DNA of 64,000 nucleotides from a bacterium (lineage in GTDB: Bacteria; Vulcanimicrobiota; Xenobia; Xenobiales; JADMJV01), in NCBI GenBank assembly GCA_018780265.1, contig JADMJV010000032.1:20453-84452 (forward strand). The letters are read 5' to 3'. Every line of letters starts with the position of its first letter. Position 1 is the first letter of the stretch. The notes under the pieces were generated by a model that had not been told where the DNA came from, searched no databases, and worked only from the letters and a program-made list of their open reading frames with translations. Shown here piece by piece: positions 28,433-36,277 of this stretch. The position numbers were made by a program, and so were the translations under genes.

Positions 28433-28516
28433 ATGATGGCGCAAACCGCTCACGATTCTCCGGTCACCGACGGTTCCGCCCATCTCTGGGAATTGCTTAA
28501 GGACGATCAGTGGTGA
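28433..28516 (+). CDS. Tiny ORF overlapping mazF, possible antitoxin remnant
   Basis: Codons from ATG ATG at 28433 give 27 residues ending in AHLWELLKDDQW, with the TGA overlapping the mazF start. MazE-type antitoxin genes usually overlap mazF in this way, and an acidic helix ending in Trp is common at their C-termini. No ribbon-helix-helix or AbrB-like DNA-binding part is visible upstream, so this may be only the tail of a lost antitoxin. Confidence 0.3.
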   Translation: MMAQTAHDSPVTDGSAHLWELLKDDQW

Positions 28517-28863
28517 GACGAGGGGACATTCTATGGGCCGATTTAGCCCCCCGGTCCGGATCCGACCAAACGGGCCGCCGACCGGTCTTGTTGGTCTCCA
28601 ACGACGGCTTCAATGACACCCCCACCTGGCGCTCCTTGATCGTGGTGCCGCTTACAACAGCCGTCCAGAACCAAAGTCCGACCACGGTCCACCTGCCGCT
28701 GGGAACGGCCAGCTTATCGCGGGAGAGCCTGGTATTGGGCAATCAAATCACCACCCTGGATCGAACCAAATTGTTGCATAGGATCGGCACTTTGCCGGGC
28801 CTATACCTGCAACAGGTGGAGCGAGCCATCCTGCGAGCCCTGGCACTTCCAGCCATCCCCTGA
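28510..28863 (+). CDS. MazF/PemK-family mRNA interferase toxin
   Basis: Sequence-specific endoribonuclease family, 117 residues. It opens RRGDILWADLAPRSGSDQTG, the family beta-strand with the catalytic-loop Arg region (G..Q.G.RPVLLVSND). It continues with RSLIVVPLTTAVQ and ends QQVERAILRALALP. GTG at 28510 or 28513 both work. It appears whole, yet a full-length antitoxin gene is not visible upstream. Immediately downstream lies a long perfect inverted repeat. Confidence 0.85.
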   Translation: MVRRGDILWADLAPRSGSDQTGRRPVLLVSNDGFNDTPTWRSLIVVPLTTAVQNQSPTTVHLPLGTASLSRESLVLGNQITTLDRTKLLHRIGTLPGLYLQQVERAILRALALPAIP

Positions 28864-28879
28864 TGGGGAATATCACCTG

Positions 28880-28948
28880 ACCCAAGAAGTAGAATTTCCA
28901 ACTGACTGGCAACGATTGCCAGTCAGTTGGAAATTCTACTTCTTGGGT
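28880..28948. repeat. 33-bp perfect inverted repeat with 3-nt spacer
   Basis: Arms 28880-28912 and 28916-28948 are exact reverse complements (beginning ACCCAAGAAGTAGAATTTCC) around CGA. As RNA it makes an uninterrupted 33-bp stem, with no T tract on either side, so it is not a standard terminator. It lies between the convergent mazF and GDPD genes. Confidence 0.95.
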
Positions 28949-28992
28949 AGACAATGCCGGCGGCAGGCAGTTGCTCGGGATGATGCATCTAC

Positions 28993-29964
28993 CTATCGGT
29001 CATACTGGAGCAAGTTCACCAACTGGCCGGCATTGTCGGTGGTAATGGCGTCCACATCCAGCGCGATCATGCGCCGCTGGTCTCGGGTCGTGTTTACCGT
29101 CCAGGGGTTGACTTTGAGGCCAGCCTCGTGAGCTTCACTCACGTAGTTTTCGTGGACCAGCGCAAAATTGGGGCCAAGATACTCGATGCCCAGTTCGTCT
29201 CTGACCTGCTTGGGATCAATGGGGCGACCGGAATAGAGGTAGCCGGTCGGCAGCTCCGGTTCGATCTCTTCAAGCTTCTTCAGCGAAGTCTCGTCAAACG
29301 AGATCACGATGGCCCGATCGTCCGCTCCGGCCCTGTGCAATTGATCCACTAAAACCTGTTCAATGCCCTGGTGATGTCCGCCCTTCGGGTGTTTGATCTC
29401 CACGATCAACTTGCAGTCGGTAGGCAGTGCCAGCACATCGCTGAGCATGGGCACGCCGATCTCGCGCAGTTCGGCGCTGGTCATATTGCGTACCACGCCA
29501 GGGCGACCATAGGTCCGGTCCAAAGTGTCATCGTGAATCACCACCAGATCGCGGTCCAAGGTCAGATGCACGTCCAGTTCGATGGCATCAGCGCCGTCGG
29601 CCAGCGCGTCGCGGAAAGCCTCCAGCGAATTTTCCACGGCGTTCTCGGTAGAACCCCGGTGAGCCACCACCAGAGGCGGATCGTCCTCTACCTGGCGCCC
29701 ATTGGCTCGCATCAGGGTGGGTCCAGGCGCGGGAGGCTGTGGCGCCTGCACCTGGGCGTGGACCACTCCAGCCGTGTTGATCAGCGCTCCCAGCGTGGCC
29801 AACGAGATAACCGGCCAGCTCGGACCGCAGACTACGCCATCCCGCTCGTCGGCGCTTTGGAAGCGGTCATCACGCGCGGACACGGGGGCCGGGCCAGTCG
29901 CCCGTCCGGCCACCGGACTGAGAGAGCGAAAGCAGTTGCGGTTGGGGCCATCCAGTTCATTCAT
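28993..29964 (-). CDS. Glycerophosphodiester phosphodiesterase (GDPD/UgpQ family)
   Basis: Hydrolyses glycerophosphodiesters to glycerol-3-phosphate and an alcohol. 323 residues: an unusual ~45-residue basic/polar N-terminal stretch, a hydrophobic segment ending VVHAQ (about 48-71) that may act as a late signal, then the GDPD barrel from about 95. Catalytic motifs VVAHRGSTENAVENS, IELDVHLTLD and VIHDDTLDRT are intact, as is the C-terminal VNPWTVNT. The ATG at 29964 could be too early, but no better start is visible downstream. Convergent with mazF. Confidence 0.9.
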   Translation of the reverse strand: MNELDGPNRNCFRSLSPVAGRATGPAPVSARDDRFQSADERDGVVCGPSWPVISLATLGALINTAGVVHAQVQAPQPPAPGPTLMRANGRQVEDDPPLVVAHRGSTENAVENSLEAFRDALADGADAIELDVHLTLDRDLVVIHDDTLDRTYGRPGVVRNMTSAELREIGVPMLSDVLALPTDCKLIVEIKHPKGGHHQGIEQVLVDQLHRAGADDRAIVISFDETSLKKLEEIEPELPTGYLYSGRPIDPKQVRDELGIEYLGPNFALVHENYVSEAHEAGLKVNPWTVNTTRDQRRMIALDVDAITTDNAGQLVNLLQYDR

Positions 29965-30069
29965 CGAGCACTATTGTAGAGGTCTGCCCCCGCATGGGTT
30001 TGGCAGGCATGTTGCCGAATCGTCAACGCCAGTAAAAAGGGCCCTGGCGGTTTTGCCGAAGGCCTACCC

Positions 30070-30519
30070 TTGAAGAAGGATATTCGCTATGTTCCCAGTC
30101 CCTCGGCCGTGGTTGAGGGCATGCTGGATCTGGCTGCGCTCACCTCACGGGATACCCTTTACGATCTGGGATGTGGCGATGGCCGCATCGTAATTGGCGC
30201 CGCTGCCCGGGGTGCTCGAGCCATCGGCTTCGACCTCGATCCGGGCCTGATTGCGCGCTGTCACGAAAATGCCCGATTGGCGCGCTGCTCTCACAACGTG
30301 GACTTTCGCGTGGGCAACTTTTTTCAAGTCGACCTCAGCGAAGCCACGGTGATCGCCCTCTACTTGCTAACCTCGGTCAATCGAGCTTTGCGCTCTCGTC
30401 TGGTGGCCCTCCGGCCAGGCACCCGCGTGGTCTCGCATAGTTTCGATATGGGCGACTGGCCGGCCGATTGCATGGTGACGGTCGACTGCAAACAGCTCTA
30501 CCTGTGGACCATTCCCTAA
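30070..30519 (+). CDS. Small class I SAM methyltransferase (FAM173-like)
   Basis: 149 residues: PSPSAVVEGMLDLA, then the SAM motif LYDLGCGDGRIVIGAA (about 30-45), GFDLDPGLIARCHENA and VIALYLLTSVNRALRSRL. This short fold with the (V/T)PSPxxVVxxML lead-in matches bacterial relatives of FAM173/ATPSCKMT lysine methyltransferases. No target is suggested by neighbours. TTG at 30070 is the only sensible start; the ribosome site is weak. Convergent with the phosphotransferase gene (32-nt gap). Confidence 0.78.
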   Translation: MKKDIRYVPSPSAVVEGMLDLAALTSRDTLYDLGCGDGRIVIGAAARGARAIGFDLDPGLIARCHENARLARCSHNVDFRVGNFFQVDLSEATVIALYLLTSVNRALRSRLVALRPGTRVVSHSFDMGDWPADCMVTVDCKQLYLWTIP

Positions 30520-30551
30520 GGGTCCACGCAAAAAGTTGCCCCTCCGGCAGC

Positions 30552-31496
30552 CTACTCCGTTGCCAGGGCCAGGCTTAACTGGTGCTGGCTGTACGGGCCC
30601 AACCCGGATGATCCGCTCCAGCCTTGCCAAAAGCGACAGTAGTCGCTCCAGGCCACGGGAAAAAGCATGCGCCACTCTCTCTCCAGATCGGCAACGTCCA
30701 GTTCGTGTCCATCCTGGTGTATCGCCTGGCGCAATACCGCGAAATAGTAGTCCAGCCAACCGCCTGCCTGGTTCTCACTGTGGCTGGCGCTGAGGCAGCA
30801 GTCAAGAAAGTAGGCCACGTCGCGGATACCGCACCCCGGACCCACATATTGAAAGTCCACGGCAGCCGCCTCGCCCCGGGCGTTCCAGCAAAAATTGGCC
30901 GGTTTACTATCACCGTGAAGCAGGGTTTGATAGCGAGCCCTCTGGAGGCGCTGGTCCAACACTTCGGCGTGCTCTTTCAGCGATCCCGAGGGCATCCCCC
31001 GCCACTCTTCGCGACGGGTGTCCAGATGCCAGTAGCCTCCCTGCTCCCACAGTCCAACCGGTCGCGCCCCCAGGAAGCGTGAATGAAAGTGCGCCAACCA
31101 GCTCAGCCCTCCCCGGATGTGCAGCGCCAAAGGGGGTCGACGGGGATGAAAACCGGCCCTGTTCAGATCTTCCAATAGCAAGAGCAGGGTCCCTGCATGG
31201 CCGGCCACGGCGTAGCAGTCGGCCACGCGACAATTGTCGTCGCAATATCGCGATTCAACCTGATACCACACCTGCTCCACCGCATAACTGCGTCGCTTGC
31301 GAAGGTCCGACACCGTCTCGGCCCCGGCGGGTGGAATCACCTTTTTGAGAATGGCCGACGCCAGGTCGCCCCCACTCAGACTCAGCCGATGCAGGTCTCC
31401 GTAACCCTTCCAGAGCTTTTGCAACAAGGTAGTTTCCGTCAGGGTCGTAGAACGGGTCTCGGAGAGGACCCAGTCAGCCCAGTCAAAGAATGTCAT
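30552..31496 (-). CDS. APH/choline-kinase-like phosphotransferase
   Basis: Kinase-fold protein of 314 residues resembling the aminoglycoside phosphotransferase/ecdysteroid kinase-like family. Brenner-type catalytic loop LLHGDSKPANFCW and metal-binding VDFQYVGPGCGIRDVAYFL are intact, and LSLSGGDLASAILKKV supplies the nucleotide lysine. ATG 31496 has AGAGG 8 nt upstream; a GTG six codons earlier is possible. The substrate cannot be read from the sequence, and resistance should not be assumed. Confidence 0.82.
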   Translation of the reverse strand: MTFFDWADWVLSETRSTTLTETTLLQKLWKGYGDLHRLSLSGGDLASAILKKVIPPAGAETVSDLRKRRSYAVEQVWYQVESRYCDDNCRVADCYAVAGHAGTLLLLLEDLNRAGFHPRRPPLALHIRGGLSWLAHFHSRFLGARPVGLWEQGGYWHLDTRREEWRGMPSGSLKEHAEVLDQRLQRARYQTLLHGDSKPANFCWNARGEAAAVDFQYVGPGCGIRDVAYFLDCCLSASHSENQAGGWLDYYFAVLRQAIHQDGHELDVADLEREWRMLFPVAWSDYCRFWQGWSGSSGLGPYSQHQLSLALATE

Positions 31497-31603
31497 CACC
31501 GATGCCTCTTCCACCGGCCGGTCCCAATTCCCCGCAGGGCACTTCGATCGTTCAAGCCAACCCTGTGATCACTCCCTGGCGATCCTCGTCGGTAGGCCGG
31601 CCG

Positions 31604-34243
31604 CTACGCTCCGTCCAGCACCTGACGAACCTTGTCTTGCAGCACGGCCGGGGAGAAAGGTTTTTGGATAAAGTCGGCCTGCCCCTCTACAATGCCAAGG
31701 CGTACGATGGCGTCGGATGTGTAGCCGGACATATAGACCACTTTCAGGTCAGATCGGCTGCCCTGGAGTGTCTCGGCCAGTACTCGTCCCGACATCCCTG
31801 GCATGACCACGTCGGTGAGCAGCAGGTCTATCTTCTCGGGATGCTGCCTCACGATCGACAGGGCACTCGCGCCGTCCGACGCTACCAGCATATTGTATCC
31901 GGAGTCGCGCAATATTCGCGTCATTAATCGTCGCAAAGGTTTGTCGTCTTCGACCATCAAAATGGTCTCGCTGCCGGTTTGCAGGGTTGGGGGGGCAACT
32001 CTGCCTGTGCAACGGTCCGAGTCGGGCGTCGGCAGGCTGGGTAAATACACCTTGAAAACACTCCCGCGACCCACCTCGCTGTAGACCAGAATGTGACCTT
32101 CCGCCTGTTTGACAATCCCAAAAGCGGTGGAGAGCCCCAGTCCGGTCCCCTGGCCGATCCCTTTGGTCGTAAAAAAGGGTTCAAAGATCCGCTTTTGAGT
32201 TTCCCGGGTCATACCCGCGCCCGTATCGGTGACGGCCAACATGATGTAGTCCCCCGGCTTGACCCCCAGATGGCTGGCCACATATTCGTCGTCCAAATGA
32301 ACTTCTTGCGTTTCCAGGTGCAACTGGCCGCCCTCGGGCATGGCGTCGCGGGCGTTGACGACCAGGTTTAAGATCACTTGCTGGATCTGACTTTGGTCGG
32401 CTCGGATCCGGGGAAGCCTGGCTGATAAATTGGTATGCAGGCAGATGTTCTCACCGATCAATCTCTCTAACATTTTGTGCAGGTCGGAAACCACCTGATT
32501 GAGACTTAGCTCCTGGAGCATCAGGATCTGCTTGCGACTGAAGGTCAGCAACTGGCCCGTCAGGGCAGCGGCCCGACTGGCGGCCTGGTGAATCTCGCCC
32601 AGATTGTGCTTCAGCGATTCTCGGCTGGCTGTCCTTACCATGGAATCATCGGTGTAGCCCAGGATGACCATCAGCAGGTTGTTAAAGTCGTGGGCTATTC
32701 CCCCGGCCAACTGGCCCAATGCCTCTAGTTTCTGACTTTGTCGCAACTGTTCTTCCAAGGCTTTTTGCAGGGTCAGATCGCGCACTATCAATGTATACAG
32801 TTTCTGACCGTTCACCGTCAGTTGCGAGATGGCTGCTTCGAGCGGAAACTGCTCTCCGTCGGCGCGCAGTCCGAACGTCTCCAGGCGGTCCTGCACGGTT
32901 TCCCCCAGAAGGGACAGATGTTGACGGAAGGAGGCGGCAAAGAGCGGTTCCAAGGAGCCGCCCACTGCCCGGCTGGCCGGGCGATCAAACATTCGTTCGG
33001 CAGCTCGATTGTAAAGAATCACCCGCTGTTGGTGGTCTACGCTGATGATGGCGTGCATGGCCGTTTCGATGACGCTGGCCAGTTGCGCCTGATTCTGGAT
33101 TAACTCGCGTTCTGTTTGTGTGCTGGCCGTGGTGTCCCGAGCGATCATCGAGCAACCCACGATCTGGCCCCTGAAGTCGCGGAGGGCCGACACACTCAGC
33201 CAGGCGTCCAGTTTCCGGCCGTCTTTCGTCACACGTACCGTATCAAACTGTACAGTCTTCCCTCCGCGTTGGATCTTGTGCAAAATCAGAGCCACCTCCG
33301 GGGTCCGCTCCCAAGGAACGATACGGGAAATGGGGTGTCCAATCATTTCGCTTCTGGTGTACCCATAGGCTCGTTCTGCTCCCTGATTCCAGTCTGTCAC
33401 CACACCCTCCAGGGTGATGGCCACAATGGCGTCGCTGGTGGATTCTAAGATGCTAGCCAGGCGCGACCGCTGTCCGGCGGCGGCGCGCCAGGTCAGCAGC
33501 GACAGGGCCAGATCGTCTGCCAACCAGGAAAGCAGGGTGGGGTCGGGCGCACCATCACTTTGGAAGAAGAGGCTTATCACCCCTAAAGTCTGACCATCAG
33601 CCACCAGGGGCAGACAGGCAAAGGACTCGTGTAGCTGGATCCTGGCCGTGCGCAGGGCCAGACTGGCCACCTCCAGGTGTACGTGGTCTTGCGCCCAGGC
33701 CTCCTTCCCGGGGTCGTCGCTGGCCTGGGCCAGGGGAGTCAGGCCTGTACCATCGGGGCTGTCGCTGGCAAGCCACACCAGAGGGCAATCCCCTCCGGCT
33801 ACGAGTGTCCGGCACATCTCCAGCAGAAACTCATTTTCGCTGGCGGCCCTCAACAGTGCCTGCAGGCACTGACGCAAAAGAGAGCGCAAGCGCTGGATGC
33901 GGGCTACGGCAAGGGCTTGTTGCTGGCCGCCTATGGCCAGGTCCAGGAGATTGGCCACCGCCCGCAAAAAATCCACCTCATCGGGCCCATAGCGCCGCCT
34001 CCCCCCTTCGACAACCAGAGAGCCAAACCGCAGGCCGTCCAACCCCTCCATCGGGGGGCTGTCGCCGGCCCTAACCACCCGAGCGCTATCTATGCTCAGA
34101 GCGCGATTCACGCTCCCTACGCATTCCTCTATCAAGACACCGAGGTCGGTTTGGGTCAGCCAGCACTGAGTCAAGCGAGCTATTTCTTGGAAGAGAATTT
34201 TCACCCCGGACTGTTCCCGGTCTCGACCAACCCATCCCTTCAT
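31604..34243 (-). CDS. Cytoplasmic hybrid sensor histidine kinase (GAF-PAS-PAS-HK-REC)
   Basis: 879 residues, no membrane segments. Two GAF-like regions (about 15-110 and 125-250), PAS about 262-375 (ILESTSDAIVAI), PAS about 385-495, phosphoacceptor H518 in GGIAHDFNNLL, HATPase about 620-735 with GTGLGLSTAFGIV, and a C-terminal receiver with D811 in LLLTDVVMPGMSG and K in QKPF. This HxxFNNLL type usually passes phosphate to its own receiver. It starts 3 nt after the stop of the LuxR-type regulator, so the two form an operon and probably a pathway. Confidence 0.9.
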   Translation of the reverse strand: MKGWVGRDREQSGVKILFQEIARLTQCWLTQTDLGVLIEECVGSVNRALSIDSARVVRAGDSPPMEGLDGLRFGSLVVEGGRRRYGPDEVDFLRAVANLLDLAIGGQQQALAVARIQRLRSLLRQCLQALLRAASENEFLLEMCRTLVAGGDCPLVWLASDSPDGTGLTPLAQASDDPGKEAWAQDHVHLEVASLALRTARIQLHESFACLPLVADGQTLGVISLFFQSDGAPDPTLLSWLADDLALSLLTWRAAAGQRSRLASILESTSDAIVAITLEGVVTDWNQGAERAYGYTRSEMIGHPISRIVPWERTPEVALILHKIQRGGKTVQFDTVRVTKDGRKLDAWLSVSALRDFRGQIVGCSMIARDTTASTQTERELIQNQAQLASVIETAMHAIISVDHQQRVILYNRAAERMFDRPASRAVGGSLEPLFAASFRQHLSLLGETVQDRLETFGLRADGEQFPLEAAISQLTVNGQKLYTLIVRDLTLQKALEEQLRQSQKLEALGQLAGGIAHDFNNLLMVILGYTDDSMVRTASRESLKHNLGEIHQAASRAAALTGQLLTFSRKQILMLQELSLNQVVSDLHKMLERLIGENICLHTNLSARLPRIRADQSQIQQVILNLVVNARDAMPEGGQLHLETQEVHLDDEYVASHLGVKPGDYIMLAVTDTGAGMTRETQKRIFEPFFTTKGIGQGTGLGLSTAFGIVKQAEGHILVYSEVGRGSVFKVYLPSLPTPDSDRCTGRVAPPTLQTGSETILMVEDDKPLRRLMTRILRDSGYNMLVASDGASALSIVRQHPEKIDLLLTDVVMPGMSGRVLAETLQGSRSDLKVVYMSGYTSDAIVRLGIVEGQADFIQKPFSPAVLQDKVRQVLDGA

Positions 34244-34246
34244 GGA

Positions 34247-34903
34247 TCATCGTGTTTGTGGCCGGGCCCAACTTTCATTCAGGATATGCAGGCGACGGGC
34301 GATGGCCAGCGCCTGCACTTGATTTTTGCAGTCCAGTCGGCGGAAGATTTCGCCTCGGTATTTTTCCACCGTTTTGGTGGACAAACGAACCTCTTCGGCG
34401 ATTTGCCGAGTGGTCAGGCCACGGGACATATAGAGAAGGATGACGGTTTGTTTCATGGTCAGCGGCGAGGGCTCGTTGCTCTGGTCTGTGCGCAGCGAAT
34501 CGATGATCGCCTTGACGGCCGCACTGGCAAAGTGCTCGCGGCCGCAGGCCACCTCGGCGATGGCTCGGGTTAGTTGGCTGGCCGATTCAGATTTGGGCAC
34601 ATAGCCACGCACCCCCGCCCCTATCAGCGAGCGGACCTCGGCAGGGTCCACTCGATAAGATAGGACCACGATGCCCTGGGCGGGGTTGTTGGTTAAAATT
34701 CGGGTGGCGAGTTCAGCGCCGCTGGCCCCCGGGAGTTCCAGGTCGGTGACCACCACATCCACCGAATGCGCGCATAGAAAGTCCCAGGCCAACTCGGCGT
34801 TGCACAACTGAGCCACCACTTCAAAGCCGGGAACGTTTGCCAGCATCTGGCTCAAAGCGCTGACCACCATCTCGTGGTCGTCTACCAGCATGACCTTGAT
34901 CAA
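34247..34903 (-). CDS. NarL/FixJ-type response regulator
   Basis: 218 residues. Receiver domain from MLVDDHEMVVSALSQMLANV with phosphoacceptor in VVVTDLELPGASG and K in GYVPKSESA. A LuxR-type helix-turn-helix at the C-terminus reads LSTKTVEKYRGEIFRRLDCKNQ. TTG at 34903 (IKVMLVDDH) is chosen; the frame is open further upstream without support. It is transcribed with the hybrid kinase downstream and divergently from the prepilin operon, whose promoter has a palindrome suited to a LuxR-type dimer. Confidence 0.88.
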   Translation of the reverse strand: MIKVMLVDDHEMVVSALSQMLANVPGFEVVAQLCNAELAWDFLCAHSVDVVVTDLELPGASGAELATRILTNNPAQGIVVLSYRVDPAEVRSLIGAGVRGYVPKSESASQLTRAIAEVACGREHFASAAVKAIIDSLRTDQSNEPSPLTMKQTVILLYMSRGLTTRQIAEEVRLSTKTVEKYRGEIFRRLDCKNQVQALAIARRLHILNESWARPQTR

Positions 34904-35045
34904 GGTCGTCCATGTGCCCAAGCCCAACACGGGTGGGGCGTGATCAAATAAGAAATAGATTCCAGGAATTGCAGACACATTTGTCAAGGAGTATTCTGGC
35001 GTCTGACGGGCCACCCCTCTTCCTCTGACATGAGGCAAAATAACC

Positions 35046-35090
35046 GTAGGGTAAACCCTACTTCTTCAGTCACTCTGGGCACGCTATACT
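35046..35090 (+). promoter_or_regulatory. Activator-type palindrome and -10 of the prepilin/kinase operon
   Basis: GTAGGGT-AA-ACCCTAC (35046-35061) is a perfect palindrome. TATACT at 35085-35090 is a good -10 but the -35 (about 35062-35067) is poor. The palindrome centre would lie near -43 from a start about 35097, the classic position for an activator touching sigma. The divergent LuxR-type regulator is the obvious candidate. Confidence 0.6.
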
Positions 35091-35108
35091 TCTGTAAGGA
35101 ATCTATTT

Positions 35109-35588
35109 TTGACGCAGTATACTTCGAAAGGCTATTCCTTAGCCGAGGTGCTGATGGCTGTTTCCATTTTGGCGGTGGCGCTGTTGGGAACAGCCGCGGC
35201 TCTGCACTACGGTATGCAGGCGGTTCTCCACGGTTCCCTGATGACGGAGGCCAGCACCAATGCCAGAGCGATGTTGGAGGTGATGCTGGCCGAAAATCGA
35301 GCCTTTTCCACCGCCGCCCTGCCCGACAGCAGTAGCGGCTATAACGATGCCCCGGGCGTCAACCGCAACCTCAATGCGCCACCCTTCAATTTGGCCGACT
35401 ACCGGTTTGCAGCCAGTTCCCGATATCAACGTCATATCGAGACTCACAACTATACCCTCAGCTCCGATGGCGTCGCCGCCCAAGCCTGGAAGGACGACGT
35501 GCGACAGGTATCTGTCACTGTTCTATGGAGCGAGTCCAGTCGCAATCGCTCGCTGACCTTGCGTAGCTTTTGCCGCAGGCCGCGATGA
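35109..35588 (+). CDS. Type IV prepilin-like protein, PilV type (cassette 2)
   Basis: 159 residues with a canonical prepilin start: MTQYTSKG, cleavage after Gly, then YSLAEVLMAVSILAVALLG with Glu at mature position 5. TTG at 35109 has AAGGA about 8 nt upstream. First gene of an operon of three minor pilins, a hybrid kinase and a phosphatase, all joined by ATGA/GTGA overlaps. The C-terminal half is divergent, as expected for a minor pilin. Confidence 0.83.
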   Translation: MTQYTSKGYSLAEVLMAVSILAVALLGTAAALHYGMQAVLHGSLMTEASTNARAMLEVMLAENRAFSTAALPDSSSGYNDAPGVNRNLNAPPFNLADYRFAASSRYQRHIETHNYTLSSDGVAAQAWKDDVRQVSVTVLWSESSRNRSLTLRSFCRRPR

Positions 35589-36277
35589 ATGTATTACGGG
35601 CCACCAGCCTGTTGGAAGTGTTATTGGCGACCTCCTTGCTGCTGGTGGTGGGGCTGGTGACGGGAATCCTCTATCGCAATACGCTGGGGACCATCCAGTT
35701 TACGGTCAGCCGCAGCGATACCAAGCAGATCTTGCGCCAGGCTTTGGCTCGACTTTCGCCGCTGCTCAAAACCGCCTATATCCCGAGTCTGGCAGGAGCC
35801 AACACCTGCTACGAGACCCCCTTGGCGCCCTACCCCTCGGGGGTCGATCCCGCCGATCCCCTCTCGCCGTCAGGTTCCGGCACGAATTCCTTCCTGTTTT
35901 ACACTCCCGTCGATCTGCTCAACGTCAATGCTGTCTTACTGCCCGTGGCCGATCAACAGATCCATCTTTTCGAGATTCGCCTCCAGGAAGCCGTCGATCC
36001 GGAGCCCAGCGGAGCCGGGCTCATTCTGCGTAGCCTCGTCGTACAGGAGCGCACTGTGCCGGCCCGTTTTGGCCTCAGCCCCTTTGCGTTGCTCTCCGGT
36101 CGCAGTCGGGTGCTGGCTCGCCACCTGTCCGACTTGCGCTTCAGTCGTGTCTCCACCATCGGGCTGCAACTGCGAATCGAAGCTCAGGCAGTCCAAAGGA
36201 CTCTGACCGCTCGGGGTCAGGGTATCATGACCAACCGTCTCGAAGGCAAAATCTTTTTCCCGGTGCTGTGCCAGTGA
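35585..36277 (+). CDS. Prepilin-like protein, PilW type (cassette 2)
   Basis: 230 residues. N-terminus MNVLRATSLLEVLLATSLLLVVGLV shows the Glu-containing hydrophobic helix of a prepilin, with Ala-Thr at the probable cleavage site. ATG at 35585 overlaps the previous stop as ATGA; an in-frame TTG five codons earlier is less likely. Position and size match the PilW-like members of cassettes 1 and 3. Confidence 0.72.
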   Translation: MNVLRATSLLEVLLATSLLLVVGLVTGILYRNTLGTIQFTVSRSDTKQILRQALARLSPLLKTAYIPSLAGANTCYETPLAPYPSGVDPADPLSPSGSGTNSFLFYTPVDLLNVNAVLLPVADQQIHLFEIRLQEAVDPEPSGAGLILRSLVVQERTVPARFGLSPFALLSGRSRVLARHLSDLRFSRVSTIGLQLRIEAQAVQRTLTARGQGIMTNRLEGKIFFPVLCQ

